A stretch of DNA of 64,000 bases from an uncultured Halomonas sp. (GCF_946887195.1 NZ_CAMPKE010000016.1:1-64000); one strand, 5' to 3'; positions 17,750 through 25,828 are shown, numbered from the stretch's first letter. Numbers and translations are program-made. Notes: a model not told the origin generated them from the sequence alone.

Positions 17750-18067
17750 TCAGCCGCAACTCAGCTCGCTGATTCGCCCGTCCGCATCGACATGGACGTT
17801 CAGGCGATCGGCGCGATAATCCATGGTGTAGGCCTGGCCCGGGCGAATCACCCGCACGCGCCCGGCATCGCTTTGCGTGGCGATCGTCCGCTCGAGCGTC
17901 GCGCTAAAGGATTCTCCGGTGTGTGCCTGCACTCGCGTTGCGCCACATTCATCGCCATCGGTTTGGGTCATCGGCGGCGGTCGCGGTGCATCGTCTGGCG
18001 TTGGCGCCGTCGAACAGGCGCCAAGCAGGCCAGCCGTCAATAAGCCCAGTGCGCATTTCACGGTCAT
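17750..18067 (-). CDS. I78-family peptidase inhibitor lipoprotein
   Basis: A 105-residue lipoprotein. The signal peptide ends in lipobox LLGAC (Cys about residue 18), and a Pro-rich linker follows. The I78 inhibitor domain begins with Cys and contains RVIRPGQAYTMDYRADRLNV, ending in the characteristic terminal CG. Members inhibit serine proteases such as subtilisin and elastase. GGGAAGGAAT precedes the chosen ATG, and a longer upstream reading lacks a signal peptide. Its residue +2 is Ser, which favours outer-membrane sorting. Confidence 0.88.
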   Translation of the reverse strand: MTVKCALGLLTAGLLGACSTAPTPDDAPRPPPMTQTDGDECGATRVQAHTGESFSATLERTIATQSDAGRVRVIRPGQAYTMDYRADRLNVHVDADGRISELSCG

Positions 18068-18249
18068 ATTCCTTCCCCGGTGTTTGTGTAGCGTTATCTC
18101 AGGTTGTGGACGCGGCCTTTGCCGATCCTCTAAGGTGCCCAAACATGGAGATTCACTTTCGCAGTGTCTAGTCTCAATAAACGATGGAATTGACCATCGA
18201 CGACGCCGCGTTCTTTCGTTTCATCGCATGACACAGAGGATGAAAGCTT

Positions 18250-19212
18250 ATGGTCAGGTTTGGCAAGACATTCGGCGTCATGATCGGCGCGGCATTGACG
18301 ATGAGTCACGTGGTGGCGGCCGAGTCCAGTGCAGCCGAGCCGAGCCCGGACGAGCCTAGCCCGGCCGGACCCATCAGCGTAGCGTCGAAGATCGATACCG
18401 AAGGCGCGCTGCTCGGCAACATGATCGTCGAGGTACTCGAACACGCGGGTTACGAGATCGAGAACAAGCTGCAACTGGGGCCGACCAACATCGTGCGTAC
18501 CGCGCTGCTGGCGGGCGAGATCGATATCTATCCCGAATATACGGGCAATGGGGCCTTTTTCTCCAACACCGCCGACGACCCGGCCTGGAAGAATCCCCAG
18601 GAGGGCTATGAGAAAATCCGCCAGTGGGATCTCGAGCGCAACGACCTGGTATGGCTGACCCCGGCGCCTGCCAATAACACCTGGGCGATTGCCGTGCGTG
18701 AGGAGCTCGCCAAGGAGCACGATCTGCAGACCATGGCCGATTTCGGCGAGTGGGTCAGCGATGGTGGTGAGGTCAAGCTCGCCGGCTCGGCCGAGTTCGT
18801 CGAGAGCCCGGCTGCGCTGCCGAGCTTCCAGGAGGCCTACGACTTCACGCTCAGCCAGGATCAACTGCTGGTGCTCTCGGGCGGCAATACCGCCGCCACC
18901 ATTCGTGCCGCCGCCGAGGGTACCAGCGGCACCAACGCGGCAATGGTGTATGCCACCGATGGCGCCATCCAGCCCGCCGGGCTGAAAGTGTTGGACGATA
19001 CCAAGAACGTCCAGATGGTTTATGAACCGGCGGCGGTGATTCGCAAGCCGGTACTCGAGGCCAATCCCGAGATCGCCGAATTGCTCGAGCCGGTCTTCGA
19101 ATCGCTCGATCGCGAGACGCTGCAGAAGCTCAACAGCCGCATCCAGGTCGCAGGGTTTCCCGCCGGCAAGGTCGCGCGAACCTATTTGGAGGAACAGGGT
19201 TTCCTGGATTGA
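18250..19212 (+). CDS. osmF: glycine betaine ABC transporter, periplasmic binding protein (OsmF/YehZ)
   Basis: A 320-residue protein with a signal peptide (about 1-24), a low-complexity Ser/Pro/Glu linker, and an OpuAC-type binding domain. It closely follows E. coli OsmF (SKIDTEGALLGNMI, DIYPEYTGNGA, GTNAAMVYATDGAIQ). It is the first gene of osmF-yehY-yehX-yehW, a low-affinity osmolyte importer in E. coli. In a halophile it probably takes up betaine-type compatible solutes. The order here, with the binding protein first, differs from yehZYXW only in presentation. Confidence 0.93.
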   Translation: MVRFGKTFGVMIGAALTMSHVVAAESSAAEPSPDEPSPAGPISVASKIDTEGALLGNMIVEVLEHAGYEIENKLQLGPTNIVRTALLAGEIDIYPEYTGNGAFFSNTADDPAWKNPQEGYEKIRQWDLERNDLVWLTPAPANNTWAIAVREELAKEHDLQTMADFGEWVSDGGEVKLAGSAEFVESPAALPSFQEAYDFTLSQDQLLVLSGGNTAATIRAAAEGTSGTNAAMVYATDGAIQPAGLKVLDDTKNVQMVYEPAAVIRKPVLEANPEIAELLEPVFESLDRETLQKLNSRIQVAGFPAGKVARTYLEEQGFLD

Positions 19213-19226
19213 CGGTCGGCTAGTCG

Positions 19227-20447
19227 GTGGCTTCTTCCCGTTCGCTCGGCAACCGGGCTGATGCCGGTCAGGGTGCCGAGCGCATCGTAGCCAACCGGGT
19301 ACTGATGACCCTGTTGGTAGCGGCGCTGCTCGGCGTCGCTGCCTTGCCGTTCGCCGCCATGGCGCCCAATCGGCTGGTTTCCGGCCAGGCGGTGGGAACG
19401 CTCGGCGCACTACTGCCCTGGCAATGGATCGGGCTGGGTGGCTTGGCACTCGCACTGGCGTTATGCACCCTGCGTCGGCCACTGCCGCCCCGCCACGCTT
19501 GCCGACTGGTACTGGCGTTGGCCCCGTTGTGGCTACTGCTGGTCGCCTATGGTCTTGGCGATTACGCCCACCGCGTGCTGGAAGATGCCGCGCCCGCGGC
19601 TCGCGTATCCCAGAGCGCGGCCTTTTGGGTGCTGGTGTGTTGCCCGGCACTGATGATCGTCGATGCCCTCCAGCGCTTGCGCACCGGACTTATGCTGCGC
19701 GGCGTCTATGCCTTGGCGGTGATCGCCGCGCTGGCGGCACTATTCGCCAGTGGCGCATTCGATGCGCTATCGATCATGCGCGAATACGCCAACAATCGCG
19801 ATACCTTCGCCGCCGAGTTCGCCATGCATCTGATTCTGGTGGGCTCGGCATTGGGGCCGGCCTTGCTGATCGGTCTGCCGCTCGGTTTACTGGCCTACCG
19901 GCGCCCCGCTGTGCGCGGCTCGCTGTTCGGCATTCTCAATTTCTTCCAGACCATCCCCTCCATCGCCCTGTTTGCGCTGCTGGTCGCGCCGCTCTCGGCG
20001 CTCAGCGACGCCTTCCCGGTGCTGCGCGCGCTGGGGGTGAGCGGGATCGGCGCCACCCCGGCGATCATCGCCTTGATCATGTATTCGCTGCTGCCGATCG
20101 TGCGCAATACCTATGCCGGTTTCGCCGGGGTCGCCCCGGCCACCATCGAGGCCGCGCGCGGCATGGGCATGACGCCGCGCCAACTGCTCTGGCGGGTCGA
20201 GTTGCCGCTGGCGCTACCGGTGATCCTGTCGGGGCTGCGCATCGTCACCGTGCAGGCCATTGGCTTGACCGTGGTCGCGGCATTGATCGGCGCCGGCGGG
20301 CTCGGCGCCTTCATCTTTCAGGGCCTCGGCCAGTACGCCATCGATCTGGTACTGCTCGGTGCGGTACCGACCATTGCCCTGGCGGTGGTGGCCGATTTCG
20401 TCCTGCAGATTCTCGTCGCCCTGAGCAGACCGGCCGGGGCTCGCTGA
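19227..20447 (+). CDS. yehY: ABC transporter permease (YehY-like)
   Basis: A 406-residue permease, long for the OpuB/ProW group, as YehY also is. An N-terminal block of extra helices (residues 30-190) precedes the BPD_transp_1 domain. The EAA loop (TIEAARGMGMTPRQLLWRVELPLALP cut at residues 295-320) contacts the ATPase. It starts with GTG 14 bases after osmF. It sits in the osmolyte import operon, in the inner membrane. Confidence 0.92.
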   Translation: MASSRSLGNRADAGQGAERIVANRVLMTLLVAALLGVAALPFAAMAPNRLVSGQAVGTLGALLPWQWIGLGGLALALALCTLRRPLPPRHACRLVLALAPLWLLLVAYGLGDYAHRVLEDAAPAARVSQSAAFWVLVCCPALMIVDALQRLRTGLMLRGVYALAVIAALAALFASGAFDALSIMREYANNRDTFAAEFAMHLILVGSALGPALLIGLPLGLLAYRRPAVRGSLFGILNFFQTIPSIALFALLVAPLSALSDAFPVLRALGVSGIGATPAIIALIMYSLLPIVRNTYAGFAGVAPATIEAARGMGMTPRQLLWRVELPLALPVILSGLRIVTVQAIGLTVVAALIGAGGLGAFIFQGLGQYAIDLVLLGAVPTIALAVVADFVLQILVALSRPAGAR

Positions 20448-20511
20448 TGAAATGCAGACTCATTCCTGACGCCGCGTGGACGAGCGCAGGCACACTTATC
20501 GGGCGAAGCTT

Positions 20512-21567
20512 ATGATTGAATTGCGGGGCCTGACCAAGACCTACGCCGGCAAGGATGTCGTTCAGGATGTCTCGCTGCGGGTGGATAGCGGCGAGTTCGG
20601 CGTGCTGATCGGCCCTTCGGGCTGTGGCAAGTCGACCACGCTGCGGATGATCAACCGGCTGATTCCGCTGACCCATGGGCGAATCCTGCTCGGCGACGAG
20701 GATGTAACCCAACTGCCGCCCGAGCAGTTGCGGCGACGCATCGGTTACGCCATTCAGTCGATCGGGCTGTTTCCCCATTGGACGGTGGCCGAAAACATCG
20801 CGGTAGTGCCTGGGCTGCTCAAGTGGAAGAAATCGCGCAGCGATGCGCGGGTCGATGAGTTGTTGAATCTCTTTCATCTCGATGCCGGCGAGTTTCGCGA
20901 CAAGTACCCACACCAACTCTCCGGCGGTCAGGCGCAGCGCGTCGGGGTGGCACGCGCACTGGCGGCGGACCCGGAAGTGCTGTTGATGGACGAACCGTTC
21001 GGCGCCGTGGATCCGATCACCCGCGAGGTGCTGCAAAACGAGATGCTGCGCGTCCATGCGCAGACCCGCAAGACCATCGTATTCGTCACCCATGACATGG
21101 ACGAAGCGCTGAAGCTGGCCTCGCGGATCGCCATCCTCAATGCCGGCAAGCTGGTCCAGTACGATCGCCCCATCGAGCTGCTGACCCAGCCCGCCGATGA
21201 CTTCGTCAGCGACTTCATCGGCAAGGCGGATCTCGGCCTCAAGCTGCTTTCGCGTCGCTGGGTACATCAGTACCAGCAGCAGGCGACGATACTGAGCGAT
21301 GGCGCTGCGCCCGCCAGCGGCGAGCACGGCTGGGAGGTGGACGCCCAGCGTCGTCCAATCTGCCTGCATGGCGGGCGACTGGATGGCAATGACACGCCTC
21401 AGCGCACCGCCGTCAACGCCGAGTGGGTCGCCACCGCCGAGATGCCCATGAAAGAGGCACTGTCACGCATGGTGTGGTTTCGCGTCATGGCGCTGCCGAT
21501 CATCGATGCCGAGGGCGCGCTGATCGGCGAAGTGACCATGCATGGCGTGATGGGGCGTCAGCCATGA
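20512..21567 (+). CDS. yehX: ABC transporter ATP-binding protein with C-terminal CBS-like part (YehX)
   Basis: A 351-residue ATPase. Walker A is GPSGCGKST near residue 38, the signature LSGGQAQRVG near 137, Walker B LLMDEPFG near 161, and the switch histidine THD near 195. After about residue 240 comes a region ending in a CBS-type half (MVWFRVMALPIIDAEGALIGEVT), as in OpuAA/ProV-type ATPases that sense ionic strength. The start at 20512 is the family start. Its stop overlaps the yehW ATG by 4 bases. Confidence 0.93.
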   Translation: MIELRGLTKTYAGKDVVQDVSLRVDSGEFGVLIGPSGCGKSTTLRMINRLIPLTHGRILLGDEDVTQLPPEQLRRRIGYAIQSIGLFPHWTVAENIAVVPGLLKWKKSRSDARVDELLNLFHLDAGEFRDKYPHQLSGGQAQRVGVARALAADPEVLLMDEPFGAVDPITREVLQNEMLRVHAQTRKTIVFVTHDMDEALKLASRIAILNAGKLVQYDRPIELLTQPADDFVSDFIGKADLGLKLLSRRWVHQYQQQATILSDGAAPASGEHGWEVDAQRRPICLHGGRLDGNDTPQRTAVNAEWVATAEMPMKEALSRMVWFRVMALPIIDAEGALIGEVTMHGVMGRQP

Positions 21568-22319
21568 AGGCGCTGGCCTTGCGCGCCCCGGTGCAGCGCC
21601 GCACCTGGCTACTGGTATCGCTCGGCGCGCTGCTGGTGGCGCTGACGCTCTTCATGCAGGAACTCGAGCCGCTCTTTCGCGCCGCCTTTCCCCAACTCGA
21701 CAACCCGATCTATACACGCGAGAGCTTCCTGCAACTGACGCTCGATCACGTGGCGCTGGTGCTGGTGTCGTCACTGATCTCGATCAGTGTCGGGGTGAGC
21801 GCCGGGCTGTTCGTCACCCGGCGTAGCGGGCGTGAATTCGAGCCGATGGTGTCGTCGTTGACCGCTATCGGCCAGACATTCCCACCGGCTGCCGTACTGG
21901 CCATCGTCGTGCCATTGGCCGGCTTCGGCTTCACACCGACGATCGTCGCGCTGACGCTCTACGGCCTGCTGCCGGTGGTGCAGAACACCATCGCCGGGCT
22001 GGGCACCGTTCCGCCCAACACACTGGAAGCCGCGCGAGGCACCGGCATGGGCAGCATGCAGATATTGCTACGTGTCGAACTGCCGCTGGCGATGCGCGTG
22101 ATCATCGCCGGCGTGCGGGTCTCGGTGATCATCAATATCGGCACCGCGACGATTGGCTCGACGGTAGGCGCGCAAAGCCTGGGCACGCCGATCATCGCCG
22201 GCCTGGTGGGCAGCAATGTCGCTTACGTGATTCAGGGGGCGGCACTGGTGGGATTGCTGGCGATCGTCACCGATCTATTGTTCGAGCGTCTCGAGCGACG
22301 CTTCACCTTCGGCGGTTGA
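21564..22319 (+). CDS. yehW: ABC transporter permease (YehW-like)
   Basis: A 251-residue permease with six predicted helices and a BPD_transp_1 EAA loop (TLEAARGTGMGSMQILLRVELPLA split near residues 150-170). Translation is coupled to yehX by the ATGA overlap, and an earlier in-frame reading inside yehX is rejected. The last 13 bases, including the stop codon, form one copy of the direct repeat that brackets the AT-rich islet downstream. The gene looks intact. Confidence 0.93.
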   Translation: MKALALRAPVQRRTWLLVSLGALLVALTLFMQELEPLFRAAFPQLDNPIYTRESFLQLTLDHVALVLVSSLISISVGVSAGLFVTRRSGREFEPMVSSLTAIGQTFPPAAVLAIVVPLAGFGFTPTIVALTLYGLLPVVQNTIAGLGTVPPNTLEAARGTGMGSMQILLRVELPLAMRVIIAGVRVSVIINIGTATIGSTVGAQSLGTPIIAGLVGSNVAYVIQGAALVGLLAIVTDLLFERLERRFTFGG

Positions 22320-23277
22320 GGGGCCATGAGCGCAGATTCGCCGCGCGGGTTACGGGTTCGCGATCGGTTGGGGGCTTCTTCAGAGCCTGGCGGATGTCTA
22401 GACTACCGGGGCGATTCACCTCCCCAGTTGAGAGCCGCCACCTGCTAATTGTTATATTGGATTTTTGGCACTTATTAAGACCTGCCGTCAGGCGCTCAAT
22501 TTCTGCTTGATCCAAACATTCGAAGACCTCCTGCAAGCCACTTAAAGTCTTGATTATGAAGTAAGCGAAGCCGTGAAGTCTCTGCGGTATGTCACCCTCT
22601 GATGGACCATCCCTTGCCGAAAGCACAATACCCGAGGCGTCTTCTTCAGAGTAACCAACCAAAGCTCTCGGCGATGTATGTACTGCGGAACTGAGGAGGC
22701 GATACATACTGTCGTATATACCTTCGCAGCCGATTTTTGCTGCGTAGTTATGACTATTGAAAGTTTGGATTTTTTCGCCTTCCACTCGATCTTTCAGATT
22801 TGAGCGGTGCTCTTCGGATATCCCCTCGTTTGCTGGTTTGAACAGTTCGCTGGAATGCTTCTTTGCCGCATTAATGAGCTTTAGACGATTCGCCTCATCT
22901 GAGTTGAAATACTCGGCGACAAACTCCTCGCTGGAGCAGATATTTCCGAACACAAAATAGGCGTCCAGAAAGACCCTAAAGAGGCTATTTGCTTCCGTGC
23001 TCATCCCATGCAGCATGACCAGGTAGGCCGCTTCCGAAATTTCTAGGAGCCTAGCCGCCAAAATTAGCGCAATGACCCTTTGCTTCTCAGCATCAGATTC
23101 TTGGCGGGCTACTTCACGAGTTGCTGCGAATGAACGAAACTGCTCTATTGATCGTAACAGTGCATCGAATCCAGCTTGATTGTCACCAACAACCTTTTGA
23201 GCCAAGGCTCGACCATCCGCAGATAGGTAGCCGTTACCTAATATCTTCAAAACGTGCTCCGTGAAACATAGCGTCAA
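22303..23277 (-). CDS. DUF5677-like hypothetical protein in an AT-rich islet
   Basis: A protein of about 324 residues, mostly helical, resembling DUF5677 proteins (a helical core with EANSLFRVFLDAYFVF and a conserved SAVHTSPRAL histidine motif near residue 215). The start is a TTG overlapping the end of the orphan antitoxin gene by 44 bases, so the true start may lie later. The last 35 or so residues (from about 22303 to 22410) are Arg/Pro-rich, read from GC-rich sequence, and overlap the yehW end by 17 bases. They look like read-through past an original end. Base composition is far below that of the neighbours. Function unknown. Confidence 0.7.
   Translation of the reverse strand: MTLCFTEHVLKILGNGYLSADGRALAQKVVGDNQAGFDALLRSIEQFRSFAATREVARQESDAEKQRVIALILAARLLEISEAAYLVMLHGMSTEANSLFRVFLDAYFVFGNICSSEEFVAEYFNSDEANRLKLINAAKKHSSELFKPANEGISEEHRSNLKDRVEGEKIQTFNSHNYAAKIGCEGIYDSMYRLLSSAVHTSPRALVGYSEEDASGIVLSARDGPSEGDIPQRLHGFAYFIIKTLSGLQEVFECLDQAEIERLTAGLNKCQKSNITISRWRLSTGEVNRPGSLDIRQALKKPPTDREPVTRAANLRSWPLNRRR
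22307..22319. repeat. 13-bp direct repeat, left copy (islet boundary)
   Basis: CTTCGGCGGTTGA is identical to 24330-24342. This copy includes the stop codon of yehW. The two copies bracket about 2 kb of AT-richer DNA carrying toxin-antitoxin type genes. Confidence 0.6.
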
Positions 23278-23566
23278 CCATAGGCCGAAAAAGCCGCCAA
23301 GTTTTTGAGGACCGGTCGCCCGCTATGCGAGCGGCGATGCTTGATGGCATTGACATGCATGAGCAAGTAGCTGGCTTAAAGCTTGCAGACTGCCGTGCCG
23401 CTATCCCTCGCGCAATAAATTCTTTCTGCATACTCCGGCATTCAATCTGCTCCCGCAAAGATTCTTCGACGAATGCACTCAGAGACTCCTCTCCCCGTAA
23501 TATGCATTCCGTGTCATGACGAAACTCGGGCATGACTCGAAGCGAGGGAATAGTCGCAGTTTTCAT
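23234..23566 (-). CDS. YlcI/YnfO-like ribbon-helix-helix antitoxin, altered C-terminus
   Basis: A 110-residue reading whose first 60 residues match the YlcI/YnfO antitoxin type (MKTATIPSLRVMPEF, then LSAFVEESLREQIECR and EFIARGIAARQ). After about residue 62 it becomes Cys/Ser/Met-rich (SCMSMPSSIAARIAG) and no longer resembles the family, so a frameshift or a degraded end is likely. No ParE or RelE partner follows. The next gene downstream is DUF5677-like and overlaps it by 44 bases. Confidence 0.6.
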   Translation of the reverse strand: MKTATIPSLRVMPEFRHDTECILRGEESLSAFVEESLREQIECRSMQKEFIARGIAARQSASFKPATCSCMSMPSSIAARIAGDRSSKTWRLFRPMVDAMFHGARFEDIR

Positions 23567-23747
23567 AGCATCGCCGGAATGCGCTGCATATGTGATTTCA
23601 GTTACGCTTGCCCATATGAGCCGCGACGAAATTGTTAGTTTCGCGATTATTCAATGTGGCTCGATAACCTTCAAATTAGTGGTCGAAGCGCTTCATCCTA
23701 TCAAATACATGCCAGGCAGAGTCCATCGGGTTCCGAAAGGTCTTGGG
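23567..23747. other. short gap between the orphan antitoxin and the ParE toxin genes
   Basis: AT-richer intergenic sequence of 181 bases with no convincing gene. It presumably holds the promoter for the antitoxin/DUF5677 pair on the minus strand. Confidence 0.35.
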
Positions 23748-24041
23748 TTATGTTCTCTGCTTCCATCGTCGCGGGCTACGGCTGCCATGCATCACGGCAA
23801 CAACAACGATGATCTCTTCTTGCACACGATAGTACACGCCAAACGGGAAACGGAGGGTCAACGCACGGCGCGTGTTGCGGTGCAAAAGTGGGTACAAAGC
23901 AGGCTGCTCAGAAATCTTGCCGAAAGTCCGCAGAACCTCATCAAGGAACTCATTGCCCAAGCCTGGCCTTTGCTCCTCGTACCAACTTGCCGCTTCTTCA
24001 AGGTCCTGCTCTGCTTCGGGACGAACTCGAAGTCGTAGCAT
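23748..24041 (-). CDS. ParE/RelE-superfamily toxin
   Basis: A 97-residue toxin of the RelE/ParE fold. The N-terminal pattern (RVRPEAEQDLEEAASWYEEQRPGLGNEF) and the C-terminal YRVQEEIIVVVAVMHGSRSPRRW block are standard for the plasmid stabilisation group. The target, gyrase or ribosome-bound mRNA, cannot be told from the sequence. The start overlaps the antitoxin stop by one base (TAATG), so it is the second gene of a type II module. It lies in the AT-rich islet. Confidence 0.92.
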   Translation of the reverse strand: MLRLRVRPEAEQDLEEAASWYEEQRPGLGNEFLDEVLRTFGKISEQPALYPLLHRNTRRALTLRFPFGVYYRVQEEIIVVVAVMHGSRSPRRWKQRT

Positions 24042-24253
24042 TATAGACGTTTGCGGATATCTGCCAGCACTATCTCAGCAGGACGCCCTGGGTTGCCATC
24101 CAGCTCGTAGGCATCCAAACGCCGGTTAAGCTCCTTCCGCTGTTCGCCCGTAAGAGGCAATACCTCTTGGTCAGAAGCAATGCTGTCCCAGAGCTCTTCT
24201 ACTAGATGGAGCCGCTGCTCGACGGGTAGGTCACGTAAGTTTGAGATGTTCAT
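24041..24253 (-). CDS. addiction-module antitoxin (TIGR02574 type)
   Basis: A 70-residue acidic antitoxin. The pattern LPVEQRLHLVEELWDSIA followed by LTGEQRKELNRRLDAYELDGNPGRP is the putative addiction module component family that pairs with ParE-type toxins. AGGAGA lies seven bases before the ATG at 24253. A GTG one codon earlier is possible. It is the first gene of the pair with the toxin, and the complex should repress its own promoter. Confidence 0.92.
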   Translation of the reverse strand: MNISNLRDLPVEQRLHLVEELWDSIASDQEVLPLTGEQRKELNRRLDAYELDGNPGRPAEIVLADIRKRL

Positions 24254-24329
24254 CACTATCTCCTATCAACGAGGAGTCTACCTGCCGCGCCAAACCCTGT
24301 GAACATAACGCCGCAATAGAGCTGCGCCG

Positions 24330-24342
24330 CTTCGGCGGTTGA
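24330..24342. repeat. 13-bp direct repeat, right copy (islet boundary)
   Basis: CTTCGGCGGTTGA again, identical to 22307-22319. It overlaps a small hairpin (CGCCG-CTT-CGGCG). Base composition returns to the genomic norm beyond this copy. Confidence 0.6.
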
Positions 24343-24357
24343 CTGTAAAAGGCTAAT

Positions 24358-24399
24358 CAAAGAAAAACGATAGCGCCGCCCGGCTGGGAACCGGGCGGC
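24358..24399 (-). terminator. rho-independent terminator of the entericidin genes
   Basis: On the minus strand a perfect 9-bp GC stem (GCCGCCCGG with CCGGGCGGC, 24375-24399) with a 7-base loop is followed by GCTATCGTTTTTCTTT. It lies just after the first entericidin stop. Confidence 0.85.
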
Positions 24400-24405
24400 A
24401 AGACA

Positions 24406-24537
24406 TCAAGAGGCCTCTTCTTCTATTTCCTCGCCAGCATTCTCGACATCCTGGCCAAACCCTTCCATGGTGTTGCAGCCGGTCAGCAGACCGCCTCCCA
24501 GCAGCAGAATAAAGGTCAGCGCAATGATCTTCTTCAT
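24406..24537 (-). CDS. entericidin-like small lipoprotein 1
   Basis: A 43-residue lipoprotein. It has a signal peptide with basic start (MKKII), a hydrophobic core, and a lipobox LLTGC with lipidated Cys21. The mature part is the short acidic NTMEGFGQDVENAGEEIEEEAS, read as two segments around residues 22-43. The Cys-Asn-Thr-Met-Gly-like start and the G-x-D-x-x-x-x-G-E spacing are those of EcnA/EcnB. Entericidins form a stationary-phase antidote/toxin lipoprotein pair in enterobacteria. It is tandem with a second copy upstream. Confidence 0.85.
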   Translation of the reverse strand: MKKIIALTFILLLGGGLLTGCNTMEGFGQDVENAGEEIEEEAS

Positions 24538-24651
24538 GGATGTTCTCCCTAACATGAGTGATCCGTTTCAATAGGCAAGTGGCCTCGGCCACCTCATTGC
24601 AGCCTAACAGGCGATCGCTTATCTTGCATAATCGATCGCCGGGTTTCTTGC

Positions 24652-24777
24652 CTAGCTCGCGGCCTCCTCTATTTCCGAGCCGACCTTCTCGACATCCTCG
24701 CCAAACCCTTCCATGGTATTGCAGCCCGCCAGCGACACCAGCAATGCCAGAGCTGCCAGCAATAGTGTGGTTCTCAT
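24652..24777 (-). CDS. entericidin-like small lipoprotein 2
   Basis: A 41-residue lipoprotein with signal MRTTLLLAALALLVSLAGC and lipidated Cys19. The mature part, NTMEGFGEDVEKVGSEIEE, is nearly identical to that of the copy at 24406-24537 although the signal peptides differ. GGAGAAC lies just before the ATG. The two genes lie 114 bases apart on one strand and may share the terminator after the first. Whether they act as an antidote/toxin pair like EcnAB is unproven. Confidence 0.85.
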   Translation of the reverse strand: MRTTLLLAALALLVSLAGCNTMEGFGEDVEKVGSEIEEAAS

Positions 24778-24887
24778 GTTGTTCTCCTCATTCATTCAAA
24801 TGCCACTACGGCGATAGAGCATTTATCACCGATTCGTGGCGCTTCGGCAACCTCGACGTTGGTCAGCCAACGCGCTCATTGTTACCG

Positions 24888-25634
24888 TCATTCGAATAGC
24901 AGCCGTAACACGATCGCGGCGATCATCACCAATGTCAGTGTCTTGATCCATTGGGCACCGCGCGCGCCCATGTTGATCTTTACCGCCAGCCAGGCACCGA
25001 CCATGCTGCCCAGCCCCAGCAACAGGCCGTAACCCCAGCGTACCTGATCGTTGAGCAGGAACAACGCCAGTGCCGGCAGCGTGTAGATCAGAATGATGAA
25101 GACCTTGAAGACGTTGACCTGCGCCAGGTCGATTTTCAGCATCCGGTAAAGCACCGCGATGAACAGCACACCCACGCCGACTTGAATGAAACCGCCGTAC
25201 ATGCCGATGACGAACATCGCCAGGTAGACGGGTAACGTCAATCGATCGACGGTCAGCGTGCGTGTATCGAGCCTGGGCTGAGGAAGCAGCATCATTACCG
25301 ACGAGACGATCATCACCACGATCAGTACCGCCTCGAACAGCGCATCGGGAACCCGCAGCGCCAACCAGGCGCCGAGTAGCGAGCCAAGCACCGCCGGCAC
25401 CGATAGGCGCAGACTGATACCGATCTCACGAGCCCCGGCACGCAAAAAGCCACCCACCGCCGAGATACTCTGCAACACGATGCCGACGCGGTTGGTGCCA
25501 TTGGCGACCTGAGGCGACAGTCCCAGAAATATCAGCAGCGGCAACGTCAGCATCGAGCCACCCGCCGAGAGCACGTTGATGAAACCGGCGACGGCGCCGA
25601 TACCCACCAATGCCGCACCTTCCAACAGGGTCAT
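24888..25634 (-). CDS. TSUP family permease (TauE/SafE)
   Basis: A 248-residue membrane protein with about eight helices and the family landmarks AGFINVLSAGGSMLTLPLL near residue 15 and FIGMYGGFIQVGVGVLF near 150. TSUP proteins export sulfite, sulfoacetate and related anions. The chosen ATG gives the normal family start. The upstream in-frame extension to 25808 is not typical and crosses the promoter region of the divergent HIT gene. Substrate unknown. Confidence 0.88.
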   Translation of the reverse strand: MTLLEGAALVGIGAVAGFINVLSAGGSMLTLPLLIFLGLSPQVANGTNRVGIVLQSISAVGGFLRAGAREIGISLRLSVPAVLGSLLGAWLALRVPDALFEAVLIVVMIVSSVMMLLPQPRLDTRTLTVDRLTLPVYLAMFVIGMYGGFIQVGVGVLFIAVLYRMLKIDLAQVNVFKVFIILIYTLPALALFLLNDQVRWGYGLLLGLGSMVGAWLAVKINMGARGAQWIKTLTLVMIAAIVLRLLFE

Positions 25635-25828
25635 GCTCGCTGCCTCATCTCGGTCCTCGTCAGCCGGTCGCTTCGATGCACCCAGTGACGCATCGAGAAA
25701 ATATATTGATAACAGTACATTGAACGCGCCAATAATATCGGAAGCACGCCACGATTGACGCGATTTGATCGTTCCAATCACACTGATTGGCAAGCCATTG
25801 CCGACCACGCAACGCCGGGAGACTCATG

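Noticed and set aside
18130..19650. A 506-codon open frame antisense to osmF
   Set aside because: It mirrors osmF in the GC-rich third-position pattern, has no recognisable domain, and osmF is a clear family member.
20311..21369. A 352-codon open frame antisense to yehX
   Set aside because: The yehX ATPase motifs on the plus strand are unambiguous, and the antisense product is Arg/Gln/His-rich as expected for a shadow.
24290..24350. Integron attC-like site at the right end of the AT-rich islet
   Set aside because: ATAACGCCGC and GCGGTTGAC look like attC ends, but the core does not fit GTTRRRY and the gene orientation relative to the site is wrong for a cassette. No integrase was seen.
24353..24592. 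Minus-strand 79-codon frame over the first entericidin gene
   Set aside because: The entericidin frame in the same region has a lipobox, ribosome-binding site and terminator; this one has none.
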